Shown here: one piece after another, positions 1 through 10,971 of the stretch
How positions within the stretch are numbered: the stretch's first letter is position 1
How the letters are laid out: each line of letters starts with the position of its first letter
From: SFEL01 sp963640685
GTDB taxonomy: Bacteria > Bacillota > Clostridia > Christensenellales > CAG-138
Length of the DNA: 64,000 nucleotides
Direction of reading: 5' to 3'
NCBI GenBank assembly: GCA_963640685.1
Contig: CAVIAA010000002.1
Coordinates: 61,778 to 125,777 of the forward strand
Translations under genes and position numbers: made by a program
Notes under the pieces: model-generated
Seen by the model: the letters and a program-made list of their open reading frames with translations, nothing else
Databases searched by the model: none
Told to the model about the DNA's origin: nothing

Positions 1-327
1 CGCAAGGCGGCGGAGACCGACCCGGAGATCAACCCGAAGAGCTTCCGCTACCCCGGCAGCAAGCCGAGCACGAGGGAGGGCGCGATAGTCATGCTGGCGG
101 ACTGCTGCGAGGCGGCGGTCAGGAGCCTTGGTGACTGCACCAGGGAGGCGCGGGAGGCCATGGTGCATAAGATAATATGGGGCAAGCTGACTGACGGCGA
201 AAATCAGCTTTCGGAGGTGCCGCTGACGCTCATGGATATAAGCAGCATCGAAAAGAGCTTTCTGCGTACCTTTGGCGGGCTGATGCATGACAGAATAGAA
301 TATCCGGAGGAGAGCAAGAAGGAATAA
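1..327 (+). CDS. pgpH: PgpH/YqfF-type 7TM-HD phosphodiesterase, C-terminal part (5' end outside window)
   Basis: Frame 1 is open from the first base and reads FRYPGSKPS then an AAIVMLAD-like stretch (GAIVMLADCCEAAVRSL), the conserved end of the HD domain in the YqfF/PgpH family. Family members are membrane proteins with a cytoplasmic HD domain that hydrolyses cyclic di-AMP. Only about 108 residues are visible, so the membrane segments and HD metal ligands lie to the left of the window. The stop overlaps the ybeY start by one base (TAATG), which fits the usual Firmicutes pgpH-ybeY-cdd-era-recO operon. The protein is well recognised, but its catalytic residues cannot be checked here. Confidence 0.88.
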   Translation, partial: RKAAETDPEINPKSFRYPGSKPSTREGAIVMLADCCEAAVRSLGDCTREAREAMVHKIIWGKLTDGENQLSEVPLTLMDISSIEKSFLRTFGGLMHDRIEYPEESKKE

Positions 328-764
328 TGACGGATATAGAGATGGAAACTGCCGTGCCGGAGGGAACGGCGGAAACGATAGCGGCCGCGATAGAGGGTGC
401 GCTTAAAAACCGCGGCAGGGCAGGAAGTGTTGCCGTAAGGGTCGTGGACGACGAGACTATACATGAGATAAATCGTGAATACAGGGGGGTCGACAGGCCG
501 ACTGACGTCATCAGCTTCCCTGCGGAGGAGGGGGAGGAGATACTCGCCCCGCCGGATGGCTTTATTGGGGACATAGTGATATCCTATCCGCGGGCTGAGG
601 AACAGTCCGCGGAATATGGGCACTCGGTGCGGAGGGAACTCAGCTTCCTCGCAGTGCATGGCACGCTGCACCTGTTGGGCTACGACCACATGAAAGAGGA
701 AGAGGCCGGCGAAATGTTTGCACTTCAGGATGAAATACTTGACGAGATGGGGATAAAAAGATGA
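327..764 (+). CDS. ybeY: Endoribonuclease YbeY (rRNA maturation)
   Basis: 145 residues, normal family length. The zinc-binding signature HGTLHLLGYDH is present near residues 111-121, and the TDVISFP block is near residue 60. YbeY is a cytoplasmic single-strand-specific metallo-endoribonuclease needed for 16S rRNA 3' end processing and ribosome quality control. The start overlaps the pgpH stop by one base and the stop overlaps the cdd start (ATGA), so translation is probably coupled within one operon. The call is secure from the motif and the gene order. Confidence 0.96.
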   Translation: MTDIEMETAVPEGTAETIAAAIEGALKNRGRAGSVAVRVVDDETIHEINREYRGVDRPTDVISFPAEEGEEILAPPDGFIGDIVISYPRAEEQSAEYGHSVRRELSFLAVHGTLHLLGYDHMKEEEAGEMFALQDEILDEMGIKR

Positions 765-1174
765 TAGAGATACACGACTACGAAGTGAAGAATATGATAC
801 GCATGGCGGATGAGGCGCGGGCAAGGGCCTATGTACCCTATTCCGGGTTTCATGTTGGTGCCTGCCTTAAGGCGATAAATGGGGCATATTACCTCGGCTG
901 CAATATTGAAAATGCCGCATATTCGCCAACAAACTGCGCCGAACGCACTGCGATGTTCAAGGCGGTATATGAAGGTGAAAGGAGCTTCGAGGCGCTGGCC
1001 ATAATTTGGGACGGAGACGATTATGCCGTGCCATGCGGGGTATGTCGTCAGGTGCTTTCGGAGTTTTGCAGCCCAGATATGCCGGTCATATGCGCTAATA
1101 AGAGGGGCGAATATAAGCTGTTTGAGCTTAGGGCGCTGCTGCCGCAGGCGTTTACCGGGGAGAACATGAGATGA
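761..1174 (+). CDS. cdd: Cytidine deaminase
   Basis: 137 residues, as in tetrameric bacterial cytidine deaminases. The motifs are NIENAAYSPTNCAERTA, holding the first zinc cysteine and the catalytic glutamate, and PCGVCRQVL, holding the other two zinc cysteines. The enzyme converts cytidine and deoxycytidine to uridine forms in pyrimidine salvage. It overlaps ybeY upstream and era downstream by four bases each, matching the standard Bacillus/Clostridium order in which cdd precedes era. Confidence 0.96.
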   Translation: MIEIHDYEVKNMIRMADEARARAYVPYSGFHVGACLKAINGAYYLGCNIENAAYSPTNCAERTAMFKAVYEGERSFEALAIIWDGDDYAVPCGVCRQVLSEFCSPDMPVICANKRGEYKLFELRALLPQAFTGENMR

Positions 1175-2067
1175 CGGGTGGGCAGAGGTATCTTTCCGGC
1201 TTTATAACCATAATCGGCAGCCCAAACGTCGGCAAAAGCACGCTTATGAACCGGTTCGTGGGGCAGAAGGTATCCATAGTGTCCCAGCGGGCGCAGACGA
1301 CGCGGAACAGGATAATGGGCGTCGTGAGCCGAAAGGGGTATCAAATGGTGTTTTTGGATACTCCCGGTGTAACGCTGCCCAAAAACAAGCTGGGCGAGTA
1401 TATGGTAAAGGTAGCCTACGATTCGCTCAACGAGGTCGAGGCGATACTTTTCATGACGGATGCGGTAAACGGCATTCGTGAGAAGGACGAGGCAATAATC
1501 GAAAAGCTCCGCAGCGCAAAGGCGCCGGTCATCGCTGCAATAAACAAGGCGGACGCGGCGACGCTGGACGGCATTGAGACCGCCCGCGAGCGGCTGGAAA
1601 AAGAGAGCTTTATAAAGCAGATAATAAAGATATCTGCGGCGGATGGGCGCGGGATGGACAAGCTGGAGGAGCTGCTTAAGGCCTGCCTTACAGAGGGACC
1701 GCAGTATTTCCCCGAGGACATGGTAACGGATCAGCCGGAGCGTGTCATATGCGGCGAGATAATACGCGAAAAGGCGCTGAACTTGCTAAAGGAGGAGGTG
1801 CCGCACGGCATTGGCGTCGGCGTGGACAAGATGGCGCTGCGCGACGATGGCATATATGACGTATGGGCTACCATATACTGCGAGCGCGAGGGGCACAAGG
1901 GCATAATAATAGGCCGTCAGGGCAGTATGCTTAAAAAAATAGGCAGCGAAGCAAGACAAGATATGGAGTGGCTGCTGGGAACAAGGGTCAACCTTCAGCT
2001 CTGGGTAAAGGTAAAGGACGACTGGCGAAACAGCGCCTCGGTAATGAAGGAGCTGGGCTACGAATAA
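1171..2067 (+). CDS. era: GTPase Era
   Basis: 298 residues. The Walker A/G1 motif is GSPNVGKS, G3 is DTPG and G4 is NKAD; the C-terminal KH-type RNA-binding region contains GRQGSMLKKIG. Era binds the 3' end of 16S rRNA and checks small-subunit assembly in the cytoplasm or at the membrane. Length, motif order and its place between cdd and recO all agree. It starts inside the cdd stop (ATGA). Confidence 0.97.
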   Translation: MTGGQRYLSGFITIIGSPNVGKSTLMNRFVGQKVSIVSQRAQTTRNRIMGVVSRKGYQMVFLDTPGVTLPKNKLGEYMVKVAYDSLNEVEAILFMTDAVNGIREKDEAIIEKLRSAKAPVIAAINKADAATLDGIETARERLEKESFIKQIIKISAADGRGMDKLEELLKACLTEGPQYFPEDMVTDQPERVICGEIIREKALNLLKEEVPHGIGVGVDKMALRDDGIYDVWATIYCEREGHKGIIIGRQGSMLKKIGSEARQDMEWLLGTRVNLQLWVKVKDDWRNSASVMKELGYE

Positions 2068-2112
2068 AACGCCGCTGTGCGGCCGGCAAAACCACGAAAG
2101 GAGCGGGCGAAT

Positions 2113-2853
2113 GTGCCATCTGTAAAGCTGCTGGGCGTAGTCACCCGCTACGCAAACTACCGGGACAACGACAGAATGCTCAATATAATGACGGATAACG
2201 GCATAATAGGAGCGGTGGCGAGGGGCTGCAGGCGGCAGAACAGCCCGCTCTTGGGTGCATCTGAGCTTTTCGTATACGGCGAGTTCGTTCTCTTTGAAAA
2301 GCAGGGTAAGTATACCGTTGATTCCTGCGAGGTTCGCGAGAGCTTTTACCCGCTGCGGCAGGATGTTGACAGGTTTGCCGCCGGTATGCATGCGCTGGAG
2401 CTTGTGAACGACCTTGCGCCGGAGGGCGAGAAAAGTGCGGGTCTGCTCAAGCTGCTGTATTACGGCTTGAGCTATATGGCCTATTCCGAAAGAGATCCTC
2501 TTGACCTTGCGATATGCTTTACGCTGAAGTGCTTTGCCCATTTGGGCTACGCGCCGGCCGTGACCTCCTGCGCCTGCTGCGGGCAGGATATACGCGGACA
2601 CGTTCGCATGGGCTTTGACCCGGAGGCGGGGGGAGCCGTATGCAGCGACTGCATGGTAGGCGAATCGAGGCGGATAAGCCCAATATCGCTCGAAGCGGTG
2701 CGCCGTATGCTGCTGCTGAAGGATGAGGAGATGAACAAGGTGGTGCTTCCTGAAAAGGTCAGACAGGAGCTTGAACGCGCTGTCGGAAGCTACGGAGAGC
2801 ACATATTAGAGCGGCAGATGAAGTCGTTTTATCAGATAGGCATGATGCGATAA
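2113..2853 (+). CDS. recO: DNA repair protein RecO
   Basis: 246 residues from a GTG start at 2113, chosen because AAAGGAG lies about ten bases upstream; an earlier in-frame GTG at 2077 adds twelve poorly conserved residues and has no SD. The N-terminal OB-fold is followed by a four-cysteine zinc motif (CACCGQD and CSDC) near residues 155-180. RecO loads RecA onto SSB-coated DNA together with RecR. It is the last gene of the pgpH-era operon and is followed by a fresh promoter for ppdK. Confidence 0.93.
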   Translation: MPSVKLLGVVTRYANYRDNDRMLNIMTDNGIIGAVARGCRRQNSPLLGASELFVYGEFVLFEKQGKYTVDSCEVRESFYPLRQDVDRFAAGMHALELVNDLAPEGEKSAGLLKLLYYGLSYMAYSERDPLDLAICFTLKCFAHLGYAPAVTSCACCGQDIRGHVRMGFDPEAGGAVCSDCMVGESRRISPISLEAVRRMLLLKDEEMNKVVLPEKVRQELERAVGSYGEHILERQMKSFYQIGMMR

Positions 2854-2929
2854 TGAAGGCCGGCTGGCAATCGTCTTGCAAATAACAATAAAAAATGCAG
2901 CATTTCCGTCAAAATAGACATATTCATGG

Positions 2930-2958
2930 TTGCGTTCAAAAGAAATAAGGTGTATAAT
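2930..2958 (+). promoter_or_regulatory. Sigma-A-type promoter upstream of ppdK
   Basis: TTGCGT (2930-2935) and TATAAT (2953-2958) are separated by 17 bases, a near-consensus housekeeping promoter in the recO-ppdK gap. It would give a 5' leader of about 75 bases. Confidence 0.75.
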
Positions 2959-3039
2959 TCTATCTTGCCTGAAATCATTAGGCTTTTGAGTTGTGCTTAA
3001 AATAAATTTAAAATATATAAAAATTTACGGAGGAAAATG

Positions 3040-5670
<2,631 letters not shown>

Positions 5671-5690
5671 ACAACAACCGATTAACAACA

Positions 5691-5720
5691 AAAAAGAAGG
5701 CTCTTAGAGCCTTCTTTTTT
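5691..5720 (+). terminator. Intrinsic terminator after ppdK (bidirectional)
   Basis: A hairpin of AAGAAGGCTC and its complement is flanked by an A run and followed by six T, so it can stop both ppdK and the convergent HAD gene. Confidence 0.9.
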
Positions 5721-5729
5721 GTTGCCGTA

Positions 5730-6569
5730 TTATAGCTGCGGTATTATGCTTTTGATTATGTACGCTATGGCATCGTGGTCGTTGCTCGGCGTTATGAAGC
5801 GCGCAGCGGCCTTTACGCCATCAGCGCCGTTTTCGGGGGCGCAGGCGATGTCTGCCTTCTGCAGCATCTCAAGGTCGTTCCAGTAGTCTCCAACGCATAT
5901 TATGCTGCGCCCGGCAACCGGAGACAGGGTTCTCAGCAGCTCTATGCCGCTGCCCTTATTTGTTGCGTGCGGCAAAAGCTCAAAGTATTTTGCCTCCGGA
6001 AGGATGTCGGTCGTGCCAAGAACTATGTCCAGCTTATCCTCAAGGCCGCGCTGTGCTATCAGGCTCTTTATCTGCTCAAGCTCGGCTCCGCCGTCCGGCC
6101 TGCTGCTGATGAGAACCGCCTTGAGCCATAGCTTATCCTCGATATCCTCTGCCCGGCAGAAGCTGCAGGGCATATGCATATCCACAAACGGCTGCCAGGC
6201 GTGCTCTCTCGGCGTAATGTAGCATATTTCCTCGTCGGTGTATATCTGTATATCCAGCCGGCGTTCGCCAGCCGCAAGCTCTTTTATGAAGCCCACCGCG
6301 GCCTTGTCGAGGCCGGCTTCGGCGAGGTAGCTTTTGCTCGCGTAGTCGTATACCGCCGCACCGTTGAAAACTATCGACGGAGCGTTTATTGGCACGCTGG
6401 AAAGATACTTGAGCGCGTTATACGATGCTCGGCCTGTGGCTACGCCGAAAAGTCCGCCTTGCGCGATATATTCCTTTATAGCCGCTATATTTGCTTCGGA
6501 TACCCTGCCGCGGTGATCGAACAGCGTGCTGTCCAGGTCGGAAAACAGGGCGGTTTGCCGGTATTTCAT
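5730..6569 (-). CDS. HAD-superfamily (Cof type) phosphatase
   Basis: 279 residues from the ATG at 6569, which has AAGGA upstream; the frame stays open far beyond it but reads like random sequence. HAD motif I is DLDSTL near the N-terminus, motif II lies in GVATGRASY, and motif III/IV is GDYWNDLEML near residue 235. The Cof/YbiV-type C2 cap between them is typical of small-molecule sugar-phosphate or flavin-phosphate phosphatases. The substrate cannot be inferred. It converges on ppdK. Confidence 0.85.
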   Translation of the reverse strand: MKYRQTALFSDLDSTLFDHRGRVSEANIAAIKEYIAQGGLFGVATGRASYNALKYLSSVPINAPSIVFNGAAVYDYASKSYLAEAGLDKAAVGFIKELAAGERRLDIQIYTDEEICYITPREHAWQPFVDMHMPCSFCRAEDIEDKLWLKAVLISSRPDGGAELEQIKSLIAQRGLEDKLDIVLGTTDILPEAKYFELLPHATNKGSGIELLRTLSPVAGRSIICVGDYWNDLEMLQKADIACAPENGADGVKAAARFITPSNDHDAIAYIIKSIIPQL

Positions 6570-6655
6570 TGCGTTATTTTCCTTCGCTTCTTTATCCAGC
6601 ATAGTATAGCAAAAACGCGGCGCAAAAGCAAAAATAAATGACCTGCGTTTGCTGC

Positions 6656-6682
6656 ATACGGCTGTCCCGGTTGTCATATGCT
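6656..6682 (+). promoter_or_regulatory. Candidate sigma-E promoter and inverted repeat before spoIIID
   Basis: ATA (6656-6658), 16 bases, then CATATGCT (6675-6682) resembles the mother-cell sigma-E pattern (ATA, N16-18, CATACANT). A 16-base inverted repeat, ATGCTTT-AC-AAAGCAT, overlaps its 3' part (6678-6693). In Bacillus spoIIID is sigma-E dependent; here this is inference from the match. Confidence 0.45.
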
Positions 6683-6710
6683 TTACAAAGCATGATGGGG
6701 GTAAGGCTAA

Positions 6711-7010
6711 ATGTATGAATACATAGAGGACAGGGTGCTGGAGGTTGCCGAATATATAATAGAAAGCGGCGCGACCGTTCGTCAGGCTGCAAAGAAGTTT
6801 GGCATAAGCAAGTCCACCGTTCATAAGGATATGAGCGAGAGGCTGCAGTATATCGAGCCCGGCGCTGCGGCCCGGGTGCGCGAGGTTTTGCAAAAAAACA
6901 AGCAGGAGAGGCATATTCGCGGCGGCATGGCGACCTATATGAAGTACAAGGGGAGCCGCGGCGGGGGAACATTGACAGGCGGGAAAAAAGATGATAAAGT
7001 CCTGATGTAA
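6711..7010 (+). CDS. spoIIID: Sporulation transcription factor SpoIIID
   Basis: 99 residues; the first 80 match SpoIIID closely, with RVLEVAEYIIES, the helix-turn-helix TVRQAAKKFGISKSTVHKD and the basic end RHIRGGMATYMKYK. SpoIIID switches genes on and off in the mother cell during sporulation. The C-terminal extension of about 16 residues is short and low in complexity. The SD is GGGGTAAGG. Its presence is the strongest sign that the organism forms spores, supported by ylbJ at 25 kb. Confidence 0.95.
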   Translation: MYEYIEDRVLEVAEYIIESGATVRQAAKKFGISKSTVHKDMSERLQYIEPGAAARVREVLQKNKQERHIRGGMATYMKYKGSRGGGTLTGGKKDDKVLM

Positions 7011-7032
7011 GATATAAGTAAGGTGAGGGAGC

Positions 7033-7503
7033 ATGGGCAGGCGACCCATGATACGAGGCATGAACATGGAAAAAATACTCAAGACCTTTCAAAAGCTCAG
7101 GCTTGAGTTTTACCGAAAGATATTTACCCGCGTTCGGGAGCGGGACGGCAGCCTGAGCGCTATGGAGGTCTTTTCACTGGAGATAATATATGCCCTCGGC
7201 AGGCCAACGATTGGCCGCTTTGCGAGGTTTATAGGCATTTCTCAGTCCAACGCGACATATAAAGTAAACTCCCTGATGAAAAAGGGATACCTTATCCGCC
7301 AGCCCTCTGCCGATGACGGGCGCGAATACAACCTTGAGCTTTCCGAAAAGTTCTACGGTTACAGCGATATGCTCGAGGAAAACGTCAGGGCGATCGCAAA
7401 AAGCGTGCTGGATAAGCTGACCACCGAGGAGCGCTCAGCCCTGAGCCGCGCCGCCGACCTGCTCAACGCCGAGCTCGATGCAAGGGCAGGGAGGATGGAA
7501 TAA
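7033..7503 (+). CDS. MarR-family transcriptional regulator
   Basis: 156 residues with a MarR-like winged helix: GRFARFIGISQSNATYKVNSLMKKGYLIRQPSADDGRE contains the recognition helix and the wing, where the DGRE turn matches the D-x-R wing motif of the family. Helical N- and C-terminal segments would form the dimer interface. It starts about 20 bases after spoIIID behind GGTGAGGGA and may be co-transcribed with it. The ligand and regulon are unknown. An alternative start at MEKILK would remove the first ten or so residues. Confidence 0.8.
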   Translation: MGRRPMIRGMNMEKILKTFQKLRLEFYRKIFTRVRERDGSLSAMEVFSLEIIYALGRPTIGRFARFIGISQSNATYKVNSLMKKGYLIRQPSADDGREYNLELSEKFYGYSDMLEENVRAIAKSVLDKLTTEERSALSRAADLLNAELDARAGRME

Positions 7504-7538
7504 AGTGACAGAAAAAAAGTAAACAGATGAAATAACAG

Positions 7539-7560
7539 AGCCGGTATTGCCGGCTTATTT
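7539..7560 (+). terminator. Intrinsic terminator after the MarR gene
   Basis: AGCCGG / CCGGCT stem with a five-base loop, followed by TATTT. Confidence 0.7.
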
Positions 7561-7632
7561 TGCGTGTAAAATAAGTGGCTGAATATCAAAAATGATAGAT
7601 GATGAACATATGTGCAAAATCGTACTGATATA

Positions 7633-7661
7633 TTGTTAATTATGAAAATATGTGCTACCAT
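7633..7661 (+). promoter_or_regulatory. Candidate promoter of the SorC-ABC transport locus
   Basis: TTGTTA (7633-7638), 17 bases, then TACCAT with an upstream TG (extended -10 form). It lies about 60 bases before the SorC-type regulator. Confidence 0.45.
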
Positions 7662-7724
7662 GAGACCGAGTTAAGAGTTAGCCAATAGTAACAGTCAATC
7701 ACCAAACGAAACAGCAGGTGCAAT

Positions 7725-8537
7725 ATGAAATCACAGAAAAAGAAGCAGACCGACAATTGCCAAGATCTACTGACGAAAGTGGCCGCGATGTACTACCTTG
7801 ATTGCATGTCGCAGGAGGAGATTGCAAAAAGCTTGTTTCTTTCAAGATCTACAGTGTCGCGGATGCTCAAGCAGGCGAAGGACGAAAATGTTGTTTCAAT
7901 AAAGATAAACTTTGCACCGGGCAGACACGGCTATTATGAAAACAAAATACAGCAGCTTTTTGACGTAGAGGCAATGGTAATCAATACCATCGGGATGCCG
8001 GAGACGGAAATTAAAACGAGCCTCTGCAAGTGCTGCGCCGTATGGATAGACGAAAAGGTAAAGGATAATTACATCATTGGCACAACGCGTGGGTCACTGC
8101 TGAGTACCGTTGCCGGGTATCTCACCCACGATGAGGGAAAGCACGTGTCGGTAGTGCAGCTAATGGGGTCGGAATCAAGAAGCGCTGCAAGTTTACTCAG
8201 CGCGCAGGATGTGGTGCGGCAGCTTGCGGCAAATTACGATGGGGTACCATACTTTATTGATGCACCGCTGGTGTTTTTTAACGAAAAGGCTAGGAACGAA
8301 TTGATGAAGGTATCATCGATACATACGACATTGACCCTTGCAAAGCAGGCAAACCTTGTGTTAACGACGCTTCCGCGGATAATACCGAACAATAGTGAGC
8401 ATATATGGAAGGGCTTCATTGATGAGGCGACGTACGATGAGGTAGTAAAGCTCGGCGCGGTGGGTTGTCTGTTCGGCAGGGCTTTTGATACTCCCGCAAA
8501 AAGTGGTTGTCTTGGGGAGTGCCGGAAGAGCGCATAA
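7725..8537 (+). CDS. SorC/DeoR-type sugar-responsive regulator, C-terminus replaced
   Basis: 270 residues, against roughly 310-330 for the family. An N-terminal helix-turn-helix (MSQEEIAKSLFLSRSTVSRML, residues 28-48) is followed by the SorC sugar-phosphate-binding domain (IGTTRGSLLSTV and later LGAVGCLFGRAFD). Family similarity stops after about residue 256; the last dozen residues (PAKSGCLGECRKSA) read through the start of a ulaG fragment in another frame. The final strand/helix of the effector domain is therefore missing, and the protein may be inactive or unregulated. It heads the transport locus and would control it. Confidence 0.75.
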   Translation: MKSQKKKQTDNCQDLLTKVAAMYYLDCMSQEEIAKSLFLSRSTVSRMLKQAKDENVVSIKINFAPGRHGYYENKIQQLFDVEAMVINTIGMPETEIKTSLCKCCAVWIDEKVKDNYIIGTTRGSLLSTVAGYLTHDEGKHVSVVQLMGSESRSAASLLSAQDVVRQLAANYDGVPYFIDAPLVFFNEKARNELMKVSSIHTTLTLAKQANLVLTTLPRIIPNNSEHIWKGFIDEATYDEVVKLGAVGCLFGRAFDTPAKSGCLGECRKSA

Positions 8538-8803
8538 TAACGGTAAAGCCGGGCGATGTTGTCAAGATAAAGGACATCGAGCTGTATGTTGTAGATTCGT
8601 TTGACCGTACTGCGCTGATAACGGCGCCGCCGGAAGGAAGCATTGAGGGAAGATTCCCCGGTGACATGAACGAGAGGGCGGTAAACTACGTTGTAAAGAC
8701 TCCAGGCGGAACCTTCTATCACAGCGGCGATTCACATTTCTCAAACTGGTACGGAGTGCATGGCAAGCAGTTTGATATAGATATTGCCATAGCTGCATAT
8801 GCT
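8501..8803 (+). pseudogene. ulaG: Internal fragment of L-ascorbate-6-phosphate lactonase (UlaG-like)
   Basis: This frame reads KWLSWGVPEERIITVKPGD, then FDRTALIT, then AVNYVVKTPGGTFYHSGDSH, closely matching the middle of UlaG (about residues 148-250 of 354). UlaG is a metallo-beta-lactamase-fold lactonase of ascorbate use. The N-terminal half with the HxHxDH metal site and the C-terminal third are absent. The left edge joins the truncated SorC gene and the right edge joins a permease in a different frame. There is no SD or credible start. It is a remnant, either of deletion or of a misassembly. Confidence 0.8.
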
Positions 8804-9701
8804 CAGCTTTCTCCAAATACAAAACCTGATGAAAAATATACCGTTCCTTGCCATAGTAGCAATAGGACAGGCATTTGCAATCATCTCCGGAGGCCTTGAC
8901 CTTTCTGTCGCGGGAATAGTTACAAGCACCAATGTAATTTGCTGCCTCATAATGAGCGGGTCAAATTCTTTTAAAAGCACCGCACTGGCGGTATGTGTAC
9001 CTCTGCTTTATGCAGTGTTCATAGGTGCTGTAAAAGGCATCGTTGTTGCAAAGCTGAAGATTATCCCGATGATCGCCACACTTTCAATTAACTATATTTT
9101 GCAGGGAGTGGCTCTGCTCCTGGTCAATGGTGTTTCCAAGGGGCGCACATCAAGGGAGTTTTCCGCCTTTGCGGAGGGTGCTGTGCTTGATGTAATACCG
9201 AATACCTTTGTCGTTCTGATGATTTTGGTCGTACTGTTTGGCTTTATGCAGACCAGAATGAAGTTTGGCCATGCGTTTTTTGCTACCGGTTCAAACAGGC
9301 AGGCTGCTTATTACAGTGGCGTGAAGAGCGACATGATAATCGTATGGAGCTATATCATTTGTTCGGCTTGTGCTGCCGTGGCGGGGCTGCTGCTGACGTC
9401 GTATATTGAGCTGCCGAGCTTTGATTTAGGCGAACCGTATTCCATCAATTCGATTGCGGCCTGTGTGGTTGGCGGGGTTTCGATGGCGGGTGGCTCCGGC
9501 ACGGTAGTCGGCGCGGTAGGTGGGGCGGTATTCATAACCCTCCTGAACAGCCTCCTCAACGTACTGAAAATGCCGTCCGGCGTACAGAATATCGTTCGCG
9601 GTATGATAATCATAATAGGCCTACTGGGTTCCGAAAATATTAAAGATTATCTAAAAAACAGTACAAAAAAAGAAAAAATTACTGCCACTGGGCAGATATA
9701 A
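8799..9701 (+). CDS. RbsC-type ABC sugar permease, N-terminally truncated
   Basis: About 300 residues against about 320-345 usual. The conserved permease core is clear (GGLDLSVAGIV near residue 31, and the EAA-like region GGVSMAGGSGTVVGAVGGAV), with multiple hydrophobic segments. The residues that should precede FLQIQNLM, including the first membrane helix, are missing: sequence to the left of about 8799 is the ulaG fragment. The ATG at 8799 has no SD. The gene may be non-functional, although the next two transporter genes are intact. Confidence 0.75.
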   Translation: MLSFLQIQNLMKNIPFLAIVAIGQAFAIISGGLDLSVAGIVTSTNVICCLIMSGSNSFKSTALAVCVPLLYAVFIGAVKGIVVAKLKIIPMIATLSINYILQGVALLLVNGVSKGRTSREFSAFAEGAVLDVIPNTFVVLMILVVLFGFMQTRMKFGHAFFATGSNRQAAYYSGVKSDMIIVWSYIICSACAAVAGLLLTSYIELPSFDLGEPYSINSIAACVVGGVSMAGGSGTVVGAVGGAVFITLLNSLLNVLKMPSGVQNIVRGMIIIIGLLGSENIKDYLKNSTKKEKITATGQI

Positions 9702-9759
9702 CTGCAAGTTCTGCGTGCAGTAGGGTAGGTTTATCAAAAAAAGAAAGGAAAAGAATAAC

Positions 9760-10878
9760 ATGAAGAAAATTATGAGTATTTTATTAGCGATAGTTATGCT
9801 TTTCGGCATAACTGCCTGCAGCAGCGCGGCAACGAAGACTGATGCTGCTGAAGAAAACACCGAAGCAAAGGCAGAGGAGACCACCGCAACCGAGGCTCGC
9901 AAGCCCAAGAACGGCGACAAATGGAAAATCGGCCTCAGTATAAGCTTTACGGGTAATGCCTTCCGTTCCCTCTGCCTTGCTACGCTGGAGCAGGAGATTG
10001 AAAAGCGCGGCGACTGCGAGGTTACCATACTGGACGGTCAGAATGACATAAACAAGCAGGTGAGCGACCTTGAAAGCCTTATCGCTATGGATGTGGACGG
10101 CATAATGCTGCTCCCCGGCTCATCTGAGGCGCTTGAACCCACACTGATCGAGGCGCGTAACCTTGGTATACCTGTCGGTGTCTTCGATAAGGAAATATTC
10201 AACGACAATGCCTATGACTTTTATGTAGGAGCAAATACGGCGGCTCAGGCAGAAAAGCTTACCACCTGGCTTTTTGAGCAGATCGGCGGAGAGGGCAATA
10301 TTATTCAGCTCGGCGGCGCCCCCGGTAACTCCGGCACTGCTATTTTGCTGGATGTATGCAACGAGCTTATTGAAACGAAATACCCTAACATAAATATACT
10401 TGCGTACAAGGACACAAACTGGAAGGAAGACACCTCCAAGCAGACGACTACCGATCTGCTCCTTGCCTATCCCGATCAAATCGATGCGATTTGGTGCGAT
10501 GGTACGCAGAGTGCTGCCGGTGCTATAAAGGCTTGTCTTGCAGCGGGCGTTGCTCCTGTTCCAACTATTGGAAATACCGCATATGCCGGCATGGTGCGTT
10601 TGTATGAGGAAAACAAGGATACATATCCCGATTGGGACGTGTGCCTTGGCTCCAAGCCTGCCTCGATTACTGCAGACTGCCTCAATTATCTTATTGACTT
10701 GCTGGAGGGCAAGGAACTGCCCGGCAAGGATATCTGCCCCGATCCCATACTGTATGATCTGAAGGAATGCGGCGCAGAACTTTTCAACCCCGATCTTCCC
10801 GATTCCATGTATGTAGACCATACGCTGACTGAGGAGAATCTTAAGAAGCTGCTGGAAAACGACGTTTTTAATAAGTAG
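9760..10878 (+). CDS. Sugar ABC transporter substrate-binding lipoprotein
   Basis: 372 residues. A signal peptide ends in a lipobox (ITACSS, cysteine near residue 20), so the mature protein is lipid-anchored outside the membrane. A Glu/Ala/Thr-rich linker precedes a type I periplasmic-binding-protein fold (WKIGLSISFTGNAFR; DVDGIMLLPGSSEAL; GIPVGVFDKE), as in RbsB-like proteins. It lies between permease and ATPase genes. The neighbours ulaG and garR fragments hint at a sugar acid or uronate-type ligand, but the ligand is not determined by the sequence. Confidence 0.88.
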   Translation: MKKIMSILLAIVMLFGITACSSAATKTDAAEENTEAKAEETTATEARKPKNGDKWKIGLSISFTGNAFRSLCLATLEQEIEKRGDCEVTILDGQNDINKQVSDLESLIAMDVDGIMLLPGSSEALEPTLIEARNLGIPVGVFDKEIFNDNAYDFYVGANTAAQAEKLTTWLFEQIGGEGNIIQLGGAPGNSGTAILLDVCNELIETKYPNINILAYKDTNWKEDTSKQTTTDLLLAYPDQIDAIWCDGTQSAAGAIKACLAAGVAPVPTIGNTAYAGMVRLYEENKDTYPDWDVCLGSKPASITADCLNYLIDLLEGKELPGKDICPDPILYDLKECGAELFNPDLPDSMYVDHTLTEENLKKLLENDVFNK

Positions 10879-10890
10879 AACAAGGCGAGT

Positions 10891-10927
10891 ACGTCCTGCC
10901 GGAAAGGAGTATATGCCGGCAGGACGT
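10891..10927 (+). other. Intercistronic hairpin between binding protein and ATPase
   Basis: ACGTCCTGCCGG (10891-10902) and its exact complement (10916-10927) form a 12-bp stem with a 13-base loop and no T run. Such hairpins often protect binding-protein mRNA or lower downstream expression. Confidence 0.7.
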
Positions 10928-10971
10928 GTGCTTTGCAGGATGATACGCAAAGTTTGTGAGGTGCGCAGAGT

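Noticed and set aside
5730..7082. A longer (450-codon) version of the HAD phosphatase
   Set aside because: The extra N-terminal residues overlap spoIIID on the other strand and look random; the start at 6569 gives the normal HAD motif I position.
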